From: Desulfobulbaceae bacterium
Lineage (GTDB): Bacteria; Desulfobacterota; Desulfobulbia; Desulfobulbales; Desulfocapsaceae
Assembly: GCA_003249645.1 (NCBI GenBank)
Contig: QKIH01000007.1
Location: 29,297 to 93,296 of the forward strand
Direction: 5' to 3'
DNA: 64,000 bases
Part shown: positions 1 to 9,508 of the stretch, in pieces
Layout of the letters: every line of letters begins with the position of its first letter
Numbering within the stretch: position 1 is the stretch's first letter
Translations under genes and position numbers: made by a program
The notes under the pieces: generated by a model
Databases searched by the model: none
Told to the model about the DNA's origin: nothing
What the model saw: the letters and a program-made list of their open reading frames with translations, nothing else

Positions 1-732
1 TGTGCAAAAAATATCGTTCGAGTATCGGGTGTAACCAAGGATTTTGATCTCGGGAAAATCGTCGTCAATGTCCTGAAAGGAATCGATCTGGAAATCGAAA
101 CGGGAATGTACATTTCGATCATGGGGCCATCCGGGTCCGGCAAGTCAACACTGTTCAATATGATCGGCGGGCTTGACAAGCCAACCAGCGGCAAGGTTTT
201 TATCGATGAGGTCGACATTGCCCAGCTTGATGCCTATGAGCTGGCCTGGCTGCGCTGCCGTAAAATCGGCTACATTTTCCAGACCTTTAACCTGATCCCG
301 GTCATGACGGCGCTGGAGAATGTCACCCTGCCGATGACTTTTGCCGGCACACCCAACGATGCAGCAGTCGATCGCGGCATGGAACTGCTGAAGCTGGTTG
401 GCCTTGATGGGCGGCACAGCCACAAACCCAGTGAACTTTCAGGCGGTCAACAGCAGCGGGTTGCTGTCGCCAGAGCCCTTGCCAATAATCCATCAATTAT
501 TCTTGCCGATGAACCGACCGGCAACCTCGATTTGAAAACCGGTGAGGATGTCATTGAATTGCTCAAGCAGATGAGCAAGGAGCGGGATGTCACCGTCATC
601 TCGGCCACCCATGACTATAAAATGCTCAATGTCTCCGATCAGGTTGTCTGGATTAGGGACGGTCGGGTAGACAAGATACAGAACCGCGAAGAACTTGATA
701 TTACTACCGGCGGACTTGCCAAAGCAGAATAA
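1..732 (+). CDS. ABC transporter ATP-binding protein, LolD/MacB type (5' end outside window)
   Basis: The reading frame is open from the first base, so the true start lies upstream; an internal ATG at 106 would cut off the N-terminal strand and is unlikely. All ABC ATPase motifs are visible: Walker A GPSGSGKST, Q-loop with YIFQTFNLIP, signature LSGGQQQRVAVARAL, Walker B IILADEPTGNLD and the H-loop ATHD. The Phe-Asn-Leu-Ile/Leu-Pro segment after the Q-loop and the ADEPTGNLD Walker B are typical of the LolD/MacB/FtsE group, which work with FtsX-type permeases in mechanotransmission or lipoprotein release rather than classic import. The next gene, 19 bases downstream, encodes exactly such a permease, so the pair probably forms one complex at the inner membrane. 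The substrate is unknown. Confidence 0.93.
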   Translation, partial: CAKNIVRVSGVTKDFDLGKIVVNVLKGIDLEIETGMYISIMGPSGSGKSTLFNMIGGLDKPTSGKVFIDEVDIAQLDAYELAWLRCRKIGYIFQTFNLIPVMTALENVTLPMTFAGTPNDAAVDRGMELLKLVGLDGRHSHKPSELSGGQQQRVAVARALANNPSIILADEPTGNLDLKTGEDVIELLKQMSKERDVTVISATHDYKMLNVSDQVVWIRDGRVDKIQNREELDITTGGLAKAE

Positions 733-751
733 ATATACAAGGCGACGCAAT

Positions 752-3700
752 ATGCTCTGCAGACTTTCTCAATTGCTGTTCTTTCTTTTTCTGTCCTTGC
801 TGGCAGGAATAGCACAGGTCTGCTCTGCAGAAAATCTTCGCAGCGACATAGAAACCCTGAGCAGTTTCAGTAGCAGGCACACAGGAACCCCAGGAGCTGC
901 ACAAAGTGCGGACTACATCGAAGACCGTTTTCAGGAACTCGGTTTTGCAACAGACCGCTACCCTTTTCTTGTTACAGTGAAGAAATTCGGTAAAGCGACC
1001 TTACGCATGGATGATGCCGATTATCCGCTCACCCCGTTTGAATACAACGTTATCACACCAGAAGCGACTGTTGGTGATATTGACGGTCCTCTCTATTATG
1101 TGGGCACCGGAAGTCTGAAAGAACTTGATCACAAACAGATAGAAGGTGCTGTCATTCTGCTTGATTTTCATTCGGGCATAAACTGGGCAAACATTGCCTC
1201 CCTGGGTGCAAAGGCTATTATCTATCTACACGATGATATTCCCGATCCGAACTACTTTTTTGAAGAGAAACAGGAACTCACCCCCATCCAATTGCCCTGT
1301 TTCTGGATGAGCAGAAGCAAAGCGCTGCAGCTGTTCGGCCCCCTGCATGAAAACTTCCGGAAAAAACTGCGCGAACGCATTTCCGTGACTGCTGAGGTAC
1401 AATGGCAACAGACAAGCTCTGACAACATTTTTGCTCTTGTCCCGGGAACTGATGATTCCCTGAAGCATGAACTTGTCATCCTGGAAGCATTTTACGATAA
1501 CAAGGCATTTATCCCTGACCACGCACCCGGTGCCGATGAATCAATTTCCATTGCCACCCTGCTTGATATTGCAGAAAAGTTCAAGAATACCCCTCCGGCC
1601 AGAACAGTTATTCTCGCAGCAACCAGCGGACACGACCAGACTCTTGCCGGAATGCGCGACCTCATCTGGTCAATCAATGCAAACAGCAAGGAGATGAGAA
1701 CCGATCAGAGAGATTTGATGAATGCGATCAAGAACATCAAATCCCAGATAAAAATTCTGAAAAGTCTTTCATTTCCACTGTCTGCCGATAAAGAGCGTGA
1801 CAGACTGATAAAAAAGGCAACTTCAAACAGTCTCAGCCTTGAAATAGATGCTCTTTCAAGGCGACTGATGAATCTGCGGCTGCAGACAAGCAGCACAGAA
1901 ACCGCAGAGCAGATCAAGACGCTTGCAAAAAAGCGTTTTGATCTGAAACAACTCAGCTGGGCAGAAAACTACCACAATCTTCCGGCCGATGATGCAGCTC
2001 TTCTTAAAAGCCTTATTCCCATGGCTATAAAAGAGTTGAAACGCCAGGAAGACTCCAACAGGGCGCAACTATCCACCATGAAAAAAGCCCTGCAGTTTCG
2101 ACAGCTTGTTCGGGAATACGAACTTCAGGCGATAATTTCATTGCATCTTTCCGGACACGGCAGTGGTGTCGGCGGTTTTCATCAGGGTTGGCTCTATAAC
2201 CTAAAACCTGCCATCAACCGAACCGGGATATACAGCGTAATCAGTGATGTTTTCGAACAATCTGTGAGTTCAGGACAATTCGGGAAGGCAAGATACATCA
2301 ACTCACTCCGTCCTAGCCGTCTGCGAAATTGGGATTCCTGGTTTCTTGACAAACCCTTTATGGGCGGCGAGGTAAGCTCCATGGCGGGACATCTCGGCCT
2401 GACCCTGGCAACCACCGGCGACGGCAGAGCCAACTGGGGAACACCATGGGACACTCCTGACCGGCTAAACTGGCAGTGGGTAACCGATCAGGCAAACCTT
2501 GTCAATGCTCTCATTAACGGTGTCTGTTCCGCTGCGAAACTGCAGAACGGCAATCTTCCCCGCGACGGCTTCTCGACAGTCAGAGGCAGAGCCAACCTGC
2601 TGCTTCACGGAGAGCTTTTTGCCAACTACCCTGCCCAGGGAACCACCTTGCTTGCATATCAGGGTAACGGACTTTTCCACACCACCGTAGACGGCAACGG
2701 CGAATTTATCTTTAAAGGTCTTGCTGACAAAAAGAATGTGCTGGACAAGTTCATTATCGAAGGCTACCGATTTGATAAAGACAGCGGCAAGGTTCTCTGG
2801 GCGATTGATAAAAAGAGTACAGGGAAAGACAATTACCGCCTGAAGATGATCAGAAACAATATGAAAACCGATCTGATCATGTTCCATGCACGCGAGACCA
2901 CCATTTTTAACTTGCTGGAACCAAGAAGTCTCAATCACCTGACCAAGCTGAATCTCTTTGACGGCAGACGTGATGCTCCGCCGCAGCATTTCTGGTACTC
3001 CAGAATTGACACAAGGACATCGACTTTTTCATCCATTTACACTGACCCCGGCACCAGGCTCAAATTAACCCTGTCGGATACGGTGCTGACCAATAAATTC
3101 ATCCTCTCCAACGGCAGTAAAGACAAGCCCATGGGCACCGGCTACCCGGTTGACACTCACCCCCTGATCAGCAACACCGTTTTTCATGCTGCCCAGGACG
3201 CCTGGTCTCTGATTCTGCCAAGGGTACAAAATCTTGAAGATCACGGCATCTTTGACCAGAAAATCAATGATCTGAAAAACCGCGGCACAGCAACCCTGCA
3301 GGTGAGTCGAAGCAACCTCGAAAGCCATCTGTATTCGCTCTCTGAAGAAAAGGCGGCAGAATCACTTGCTCTCGCGGCAAGAGTTTATCAGCAGGTAGAA
3401 AAAACACAAAAAGACATTCTTATAGGCGTACTGTTTTATATCGCCCTCTTTGTACCCTTTGCCTTCACCATGGAGCGTTTCTTATTCAGCTACGCAAACA
3501 TCTATAAACGCATTGCAGCCTTTACCGGTATCCTGCTTGTCCTTATTGCTATTATCTATCAGGTTCATCCTGCTTTCAAGCTCGCCTACAGCCCGATGAT
3601 TGTAATCATCGCCTTTTTCATCATCGGGCTCTCATTCATGGTTTCACTGATTATCTTCTTTCGTTTTGAAGAAGAAATGCTCCTGCTGCAGCGGCGGGCA

Positions 3701-5545
3701 ACACATAAGAGGCCAGCCGAAATCAGTCATTGGAAGGCATTTGTTGCCGCTTTCTTTCTGGGTGTCTCCAACCTGCGGCGAAGAAGGCTCCGAACAGTTT
3801 TGACCTGTGTAACGCTGATCATTCTGACGTTTACGATCATGAGTTTCACAACCATCAAAAGCAGCCAGAAACACAACCGGCTCTTCTTCAACAGCCATGT
3901 CCCTTATAAAGGATTGATGCTGAAAAAGGTGAACTGGCAGAGCCTTCCGGTCCAGGCCACAGATATTCTCCTTTCACATCTTCAGGCTGTCAGTACACCA
4001 GCCCCGAGAGTATGGCTCGAAGCTTCTGAACCGACCAGAACGGTGCAGGTTCCCCTGAGAACTGATAAAGCTGAAATACGTATCCACGGGCTGATAGGAC
4101 TCTCAGCTGCTGAAAACGAAGTTACCGGAATAGACCGACTGCTCACCTCAGGCAGGTGGATGATGCGGGATGAAAAACGTGTCATCATTCTTGAAGAAAA
4201 CAGCGCACAAGAATTGGGCGTCAAAGCCGGCCAAAATGATCAGGTCCTCTTATTCGGTGAACCGTTTACTGTAATCGGCACATTCGCTGCCCAGCGCTTC
4301 GACCAGGTACACGATCTCGATGGAGAACCTCTTACCCCGGTGATATTTCCGGATGAAGCAGGAACAGAGATTTCAGAAGTTGAACAGGAAGCCATGGAAT
4401 CAGGCGATGACGTCAGAACTTTTCAGAGCCGCTATCAGCACATCCCTGCCCTGGAGACAGCGATTATCCCTGCATCCACCCTCATGGCAATGGGCGGCAA
4501 CTTGAAAAACATTGCCATTCGACCCGATGAAGGGCAAAACATCAGCGCCCTGGCTGACCAGCTGACTGACCGGTTCAGCCTGGCCATTTTCGCCGGTGAC
4601 ACAGATGGAGTGTGGCTCTACAACCTGAGTGACACCCTGCTCTATTCCGGCGTTCCCAACATTATTATCCCCCTGCTCATCTCCACGCTCATCGTCCTGA
4701 ACACGATGATCAGTTCGGTCTATGAAAGAAAATCTGAAATCGGCGTCTATACCTCTGTGGGCCTGGCACCAAGTCATGTCTCATTTCTTTTTGTGGCCGA
4801 AGCGGTTTCCCTTGCTGTCATATCTGTTGTTCTGGGCTATCTTTTCGCCCAGGTGTCAGCAGCACTGTTCTCATCAACACCATATTGGGCCGGTATAACG
4901 GTAAATTATTCTTCGCTTGCCGGGGTTGCGGCAATGATCCTGGTGATAGGTGTCGTCCTTCTCTCTGTCATCTATCCATCCAGAGTTGCAGCCAACATCG
5001 CCATCCCCGACGTGAACAGAACCTTTGCACTGCCAAAAGCGGTCGACGACAGGATTCAGGTCATTCTCCCGTTCTTCATGAAATACGACGAACATGAGAG
5101 TATCGGCGGTTTTATCTATAACTATTTTTTAAGCCACCAGGATGTTTCACACGGCATTTTTTCAACCGGGGAGCTTGAGGTCGTTTTTGCCTGTGAAACA
5201 GTGGAGGAAGTCTCGATTCTGGTTGAAGGAAAAGAGCCGCAATGCTGTCAGCATATTACTACAAAAATGTGGCTTGCTCCTTTTGATTTCGGCATAATGC
5301 AGCAGGTTGACATTCAATTCTGTCCGGCACCCGGCATGAAAAACTACCTTGAGATAAAAGCCACCATTAGCCGTCAGGCAGGCGAAGCAGGCATCTGGCA
5401 CCGTCTTAACAACACCTTCCTCCACGCATTGAGAAAACAATTGCTGGTCTGGCGCTCAATTGATGATGAAACACATCGCCAGCTTTCCATTGAATTCAGG
5501 GAAAGGCTTGATAATGGCAACAGTACCGCCGGAGATAAAGCATGA
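752..5545 (+). CDS. M28-peptidase-like ectodomain fused to FtsX-type ABC permease
   Basis: I choose the ATG at 752, preceded by AAGGCG and followed by a clear signal peptide or anchor (LLFFLFLSLLAGIAQVCSA), over an earlier in-frame start that would overlap the ATPase gene. The 1597-residue product has three parts. Residues about 30-330 resemble an M28 aminopeptidase (SRHTGTPG and PGADESISIATLLDIA blocks). About 330-870 is a long extracytoplasmic region with a helical stretch. The C-terminal half carries several membrane segments and the FtsX signature (ERKSEIGVYTSVGLAPSHV near residue 1330). The usual M28 glutamate motif (GEExGLxGS) is replaced by SGHDQTLAGM, so peptidase activity is doubtful and the domain may only bind a ligand. 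It overlaps the next gene by ATGA, arguing for translational coupling. Family membership of the permease is firm; the role is not known. Confidence 0.88.
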   Translation: MLCRLSQLLFFLFLSLLAGIAQVCSAENLRSDIETLSSFSSRHTGTPGAAQSADYIEDRFQELGFATDRYPFLVTVKKFGKATLRMDDADYPLTPFEYNVITPEATVGDIDGPLYYVGTGSLKELDHKQIEGAVILLDFHSGINWANIASLGAKAIIYLHDDIPDPNYFFEEKQELTPIQLPCFWMSRSKALQLFGPLHENFRKKLRERISVTAEVQWQQTSSDNIFALVPGTDDSLKHELVILEAFYDNKAFIPDHAPGADESISIATLLDIAEKFKNTPPARTVILAATSGHDQTLAGMRDLIWSINANSKEMRTDQRDLMNAIKNIKSQIKILKSLSFPLSADKERDRLIKKATSNSLSLEIDALSRRLMNLRLQTSSTETAEQIKTLAKKRFDLKQLSWAENYHNLPADDAALLKSLIPMAIKELKRQEDSNRAQLSTMKKALQFRQLVREYELQAIISLHLSGHGSGVGGFHQGWLYNLKPAINRTGIYSVISDVFEQSVSSGQFGKARYINSLRPSRLRNWDSWFLDKPFMGGEVSSMAGHLGLTLATTGDGRANWGTPWDTPDRLNWQWVTDQANLVNALINGVCSAAKLQNGNLPRDGFSTVRGRANLLLHGELFANYPAQGTTLLAYQGNGLFHTTVDGNGEFIFKGLADKKNVLDKFIIEGYRFDKDSGKVLWAIDKKSTGKDNYRLKMIRNNMKTDLIMFHARETTIFNLLEPRSLNHLTKLNLFDGRRDAPPQHFWYSRIDTRTSTFSSIYTDPGTRLKLTLSDTVLTNKFILSNGSKDKPMGTGYPVDTHPLISNTVFHAAQDAWSLILPRVQNLEDHGIFDQKINDLKNRGTATLQVSRSNLESHLYSLSEEKAAESLALAARVYQQVEKTQKDILIGVLFYIALFVPFAFTMERFLFSYANIYKRIAAFTGILLVLIAIIYQVHPAFKLAYSPMIVIIAFFIIGLSFMVSLIIFFRFEEEMLLLQRRATHKRPAEISHWKAFVAAFFLGVSNLRRRRLRTVLTCVTLIILTFTIMSFTTIKSSQKHNRLFFNSHVPYKGLMLKKVNWQSLPVQATDILLSHLQAVSTPAPRVWLEASEPTRTVQVPLRTDKAEIRIHGLIGLSAAENEVTGIDRLLTSGRWMMRDEKRVIILEENSAQELGVKAGQNDQVLLFGEPFTVIGTFAAQRFDQVHDLDGEPLTPVIFPDEAGTEISEVEQEAMESGDDVRTFQSRYQHIPALETAIIPASTLMAMGGNLKNIAIRPDEGQNISALADQLTDRFSLAIFAGDTDGVWLYNLSDTLLYSGVPNIIIPLLISTLIVLNTMISSVYERKSEIGVYTSVGLAPSHVSFLFVAEAVSLAVISVVLGYLFAQVSAALFSSTPYWAGITVNYSSLAGVAAMILVIGVVLLSVIYPSRVAANIAIPDVNRTFALPKAVDDRIQVILPFFMKYDEHESIGGFIYNYFLSHQDVSHGIFSTGELEVVFACETVEEVSILVEGKEPQCCQHITTKMWLAPFDFGIMQQVDIQFCPAPGMKNYLEIKATISRQAGEAGIWHRLNNTFLHALRKQLLVWRSIDDETHRQLSIEFRERLDNGNSTAGDKA

Positions 5546-7527
5546 GCAAAAGAAACTACCCGATACGTCTTCGCTCAGTCATAATGGGCATCATCCTGGC
5601 TGTTGTCATCTGTGCCGGAACGCCGATCAACAATATCTATCATCAGGCAACGCCGCTTGGCGGCGGCCATTTCCCGCTGGCACCGTTCTTTATTTTCTTT
5701 CTGCTTGCGATTCTTACTGCCATTATCAACAGAATTTTCCGTCCGCGCACCCTCTTGCACGGGACGGAACTGCTGGTTATCTGGATCCAGATGGTCATCG
5801 GTTCAGGCATTGCATACACAGGGCTGGCAAGAACATTTCTCATTAATCTCACCGCTCCTATTCATTTCGCATCCACTGGAAACAGGTGGGAAGAGATGCT
5901 TCATCCCCTTATCCCTGCAGCTCTCACGCCAACCAGCAAAGAAGCCGTTGAACTGCTCTATAATGGTTTACCCACCGGACGGGAAATGGGCTGGTTTGAT
6001 GTTTTTTTCGCCATACCGTGGCAGGCCTGGATACAACCGCTTCTTTTGTGGGGGGGATTCATTTTACTCTGCTACCTGCTAATCATACTGCTGATAAACC
6101 TGATTTCCAGGCAATGGATTCACAATGAGCGCCTCAATTTCCCTTTATTGAAGGTACCGGAAACAATTGGTCAGAGCATCGACGAAAACGGTTTTTTCAG
6201 CTTTCTGACCAACAAGTTTTTTCTCGCCGGGCTGCTGATTCCGGTATGCCTCCACCTGCTCAACGGGCTCAGTTTTTACTACCCGACTATCCCCCATATA
6301 CAAACACTGGTTTTGGCAGGCCCATATTTTCCGGATTATGGCATATTCTCCGGTTTTCATAAACTCAAGCTTTACTTTTATCCGGCCTTTATCGGCTTTG
6401 CTTTTCTTGCATCACGCCAGATCTCATTTTCTTTCTGGTTCTTTTTTCTCTTTGGCGGGCTTTTTTACGGTCTGCTCAGTGTTGCCGGATACTCCATCCC
6501 CGCAGCCGAACTCGGCACGTCTTTCGGCCCGACCCTGACCCGCCCGGAAGAGATGCAGATGATCGGAGCCTACGGCGTCTTTTTTCTCTTTCTGACATGG
6601 CTGGCCCGCTACCATCTCTTGGCAGTAACAAAAGAAGCCCTGTTCCTCGTCCCCAGGAGCCAAACCAGAACGGAATGGTTCGACGTAAGAATTTCGTTCT
6701 GGGGTGTCATTATCGGCTTTGCCGCAATTATCTACTGGTTCATCGCTCTTGGCATGAAACCGTTAACAGCAAGCCTGCTTGTACTTTCCTTTTTCATGAT
6801 CATGATGGTTGCAACCAGGATCATCTGTCAGGGAGGGCTTCCTTACTTTACCCTGACAGCCGCCCCGATAGACGGCTTATTGACGCTGTTCGGCACCAAA
6901 ATGTTTTCCGGCACCTCGGGACTGTTGGCCGGTATGGCCCAAAAAGTCCTTTTTGTTGACCTGAGAGAGTCTCTGATGCCGTCCATCGTGCACGGCAGAA
7001 AAATCCACCATGGCAAATCACCGACAGGCCTGTTGTTTTTCGGTCTCACGCTGACTGTACTTGTCTCAACTCTAGTTTCTCTCGCCGCGATGATGATGCT
7101 CTGTTACAAGTTCGGCATTCGTGAGCTTGAACTCGAATGGGCCACACGGACGACCATCAGTGTTTTTGAAAACGTATTCCGGCTTACCTTCTCACCGGTA
7201 GAATCCGGTGACTGGGTTACGATTTTCACCATCGGCGGGGCTCTATTCATGCTTGTACTGGTCTTCTGCTATCACAAGTTTTACTGGTGGCCGATTCATC
7301 CCATCGGCTATCTGACTGCATACAGCTCGGCGATGCGGATTCTCTGGGTCAGTTTTTTCATAGGCTGGGCCTGTAATACCCTTTGCATGCGTTATGGCGG
7401 CGTGGTCTTATTTAAGAAATTCCAACTTTTTTTCATTGGCCTGATCATCGGTGATTTTCTGATGGGCGGCTGTTTTGCAGTTGCCGGCATGTTTACTGAT
7501 ACCAGTTATCAGGTCTTGCCGGATTAA
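5542..7527 (+). CDS. Polytopic membrane protein, DUF6785-like (first of tandem pair)
   Basis: A 661-residue protein with more than ten hydrophobic segments. The first starts at about residue 13 (IIMGIILAVVICAG-like) and the last ends near the C terminus, so almost the whole chain lies in the inner membrane. Conserved-looking blocks are the N-terminal NNIYHQATPLGGGH, the GTELLVIWIQMVIGSGIAYTG stretch and the LITRIICQGG-like loop. I recognise it as similar to the uncharacterised DUF6785/DUF6784 families, which distantly resemble oligopeptide (OPT) transporters; this is recall, not a search. It starts inside the stop codon of the FtsX fusion gene and is followed 14 bases later by a second protein of the same general design, so the two may form a heterodimer. 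No substrate can be deduced. Confidence 0.8.
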   Translation: MSKRNYPIRLRSVIMGIILAVVICAGTPINNIYHQATPLGGGHFPLAPFFIFFLLAILTAIINRIFRPRTLLHGTELLVIWIQMVIGSGIAYTGLARTFLINLTAPIHFASTGNRWEEMLHPLIPAALTPTSKEAVELLYNGLPTGREMGWFDVFFAIPWQAWIQPLLLWGGFILLCYLLIILLINLISRQWIHNERLNFPLLKVPETIGQSIDENGFFSFLTNKFFLAGLLIPVCLHLLNGLSFYYPTIPHIQTLVLAGPYFPDYGIFSGFHKLKLYFYPAFIGFAFLASRQISFSFWFFFLFGGLFYGLLSVAGYSIPAAELGTSFGPTLTRPEEMQMIGAYGVFFLFLTWLARYHLLAVTKEALFLVPRSQTRTEWFDVRISFWGVIIGFAAIIYWFIALGMKPLTASLLVLSFFMIMMVATRIICQGGLPYFTLTAAPIDGLLTLFGTKMFSGTSGLLAGMAQKVLFVDLRESLMPSIVHGRKIHHGKSPTGLLFFGLTLTVLVSTLVSLAAMMMLCYKFGIRELELEWATRTTISVFENVFRLTFSPVESGDWVTIFTIGGALFMLVLVFCYHKFYWWPIHPIGYLTAYSSAMRILWVSFFIGWACNTLCMRYGGVVLFKKFQLFFIGLIIGDFLMGGCFAVAGMFTDTSYQVLPD

Positions 7528-7541
7528 AGGATAGAAAACCA

Positions 7542-9500
7542 ATGTATGACGACAAGGAACTGAAAGAATATCGGGATCTTCTTCCACCTCCTACGCATTT
7601 TGAAGAAGGTTTTGACTGGAAGACCATCATCGGCGCAGTCTTCATCGGCTTTCTGATGATGCCCGGTTCCATGTACCTGCAGTTGGTCATCGGGCAGGGA
7701 ATTGGCCCTGCAGCCCGCTGGGTGACGATCATTCTCTTTGCCGAGATCGCCAAACGTGCCCATTCAGATCTAAAACAGCAGGAAATCTTCCTGCTCTATT
7801 ATATGGCCGGAGCAGCGCTGGCATCGCCTTTTTCCGGCCTGTTGTGGAACCAGTATCTGGTGCAGTCCGATGCGGCCAGAATGCTTGGCGTGACAGAATT
7901 TATACCAACCTGGGTAGCTCCTGGTCCCGACTCAGCTTCCATTATTGAACGAACGTTCTTTCATCGTGACTGGTTGATTCCCATTCTGCTGCTGGTCGGC
8001 TCGCAAATCATTCAGCGAATCGATCACTTCGGCCTTGGCTACGCACTCTATCGAATAACCTCAGATGTTGAGAAACTGCCTTTTCCGATGGCTCCTGTTG
8101 CGGCACTGGGCACCATGGCACTTGCAGAATCAGCAGAAGAGAAGAAACAGAGTTGGAAATGGCGTGTCTTTTCCATCGGAGGGGTGATAGGCTTGATTTT
8201 CGGCTCCGTCTACGTGCTGCTGCCAATTGTCTCAGGCTTGATTTTTACCGAACAGATCAGACTCATCCCCATCCCCTGGGTTGAACTGACCAACCATACG
8301 GAAGAAATCCTGCCGGCTGTGGCGACAGGAATCCAGCTCGATCTCGGTCTCGTCTTCGTTGGTATGGTTCTGCCGTTCTGGGCCGTTATCGGTGGACTGA
8401 TCGGCCTTATTATCACCATCATACTCAACCCTATCCTTTACCATCATGGAATACTTGAGAGATGGCATCCCGGCATGCGTACCGTTGAGACGGTTTTCGC
8501 CAATAATTTCGATTTTTACATGAGCTTCGGCATCGGTCTTGGACTTGCTATAGGTGTAATCGGCATCTGGTCGGTGGTCCACTCGTTTAGAAACTCTTCT
8601 TCCGCCCGGGGAACATTCCATGCGCTGTTTAATCCGCCTCCTGGCCGGGGCGACTTTAATTTCTGGATATCAATCGGTATTTATTTCTTCTCAACGCTGA
8701 GTTATGTCCTGCTCTGCGCCTGGCTGGTGCCCTCATTCCCCTGGATATTTTTTCTTGCCTACGGCTTTATTTATACACCGATAATTTCCTACATCACGGC
8801 CAGGATGGAAGGTATCGCCGGTCAGTTTGTCAGCCTGCCGCTGGTCAGGGAGGCAAGTTTTATTGCAGGGGCCCGTTTCTTCGGGTATCAGGGCATTGAA
8901 ATCTGGTACGCTCCGATCCCGATCCATAACTATGGTGAAGCAACTGTACAGTTTCGCCAGATAGAGCTTACCGGAACCTCGATCCGGGGCATTATCAAGG
9001 CAGAATTGATTGTTTTTCCGGTGGTGATGATCGCGAGTCTTCTTTTTTCTCAGTTTATCTGGCGGCTGGCGCCTATTCCATCGGCAAGTTATCCATATGC
9101 TCAGGAATTGTGGCACCTGCAGGCCTTAAATACCTTACTGATGCAGACCTCCACCCTCGAAGGAAATTCGATGTTCTATCAGGCGCTTGACGGCATGACC
9201 ATCTTTTCCGGTCTGGGCTTCGGGCTTTTGATGTATATTATTTTAAGCCTCTTCGGCCTGCCGGTACTGCTTATTTACGGCGTAGTCCGTGGTCTTGGGC
9301 AATCAACTCCCCACGGCCTTATTTTAGAAGTTGCCGGCGCTCTCATGGGACGATATTTTTTCCTTAAACGTTTCGGCCCCATGTGGCGTCAGTATGCACC
9401 TGTACTGCTGGCCGGATTCAGTTGCGGAATGGGGTTGACCGGCATGTTTGCAATGGGATTTGCCCTTATTATGAAATCACTGAGCCATATGGCGTATTAA
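7542..9500 (+). CDS. Polytopic membrane protein, DUF6785/OPT-like (second of tandem pair)
   Basis: A 652-residue, highly hydrophobic protein with a short acidic N-terminal cytoplasmic tail (about 28 residues) and then some twelve or more membrane spans. The motifs GFLMMPGSMYLQLVIGQGIGPAARWV near residue 38 and RITARMEGIAGQ-like loops recall the oligopeptide-transporter superfamily, and homologues are often named peptide transporter without proof. Length, topology and position match the preceding gene, suggesting an old duplication followed by strong divergence. It is separated from its upstream neighbour by 14 bases and from the ABC exporter gene downstream by 8 bases, so it belongs to the same transcription unit. 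Function is inferred only as membrane transport or complex assembly. Confidence 0.78.
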   Translation: MYDDKELKEYRDLLPPPTHFEEGFDWKTIIGAVFIGFLMMPGSMYLQLVIGQGIGPAARWVTIILFAEIAKRAHSDLKQQEIFLLYYMAGAALASPFSGLLWNQYLVQSDAARMLGVTEFIPTWVAPGPDSASIIERTFFHRDWLIPILLLVGSQIIQRIDHFGLGYALYRITSDVEKLPFPMAPVAALGTMALAESAEEKKQSWKWRVFSIGGVIGLIFGSVYVLLPIVSGLIFTEQIRLIPIPWVELTNHTEEILPAVATGIQLDLGLVFVGMVLPFWAVIGGLIGLIITIILNPILYHHGILERWHPGMRTVETVFANNFDFYMSFGIGLGLAIGVIGIWSVVHSFRNSSSARGTFHALFNPPPGRGDFNFWISIGIYFFSTLSYVLLCAWLVPSFPWIFFLAYGFIYTPIISYITARMEGIAGQFVSLPLVREASFIAGARFFGYQGIEIWYAPIPIHNYGEATVQFRQIELTGTSIRGIIKAELIVFPVVMIASLLFSQFIWRLAPIPSASYPYAQELWHLQALNTLLMQTSTLEGNSMFYQALDGMTIFSGLGFGLLMYIILSLFGLPVLLIYGVVRGLGQSTPHGLILEVAGALMGRYFFLKRFGPMWRQYAPVLLAGFSCGMGLTGMFAMGFALIMKSLSHMAY

Positions 9501-9508
9501 CAACCTTA

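Noticed and set aside
695..751. Extended N terminus of the M28-FtsX fusion
   Set aside because: It would overlap the ATPase gene by 38 bases and bury the signal peptide; the ATG at 752 has a ribosome site.
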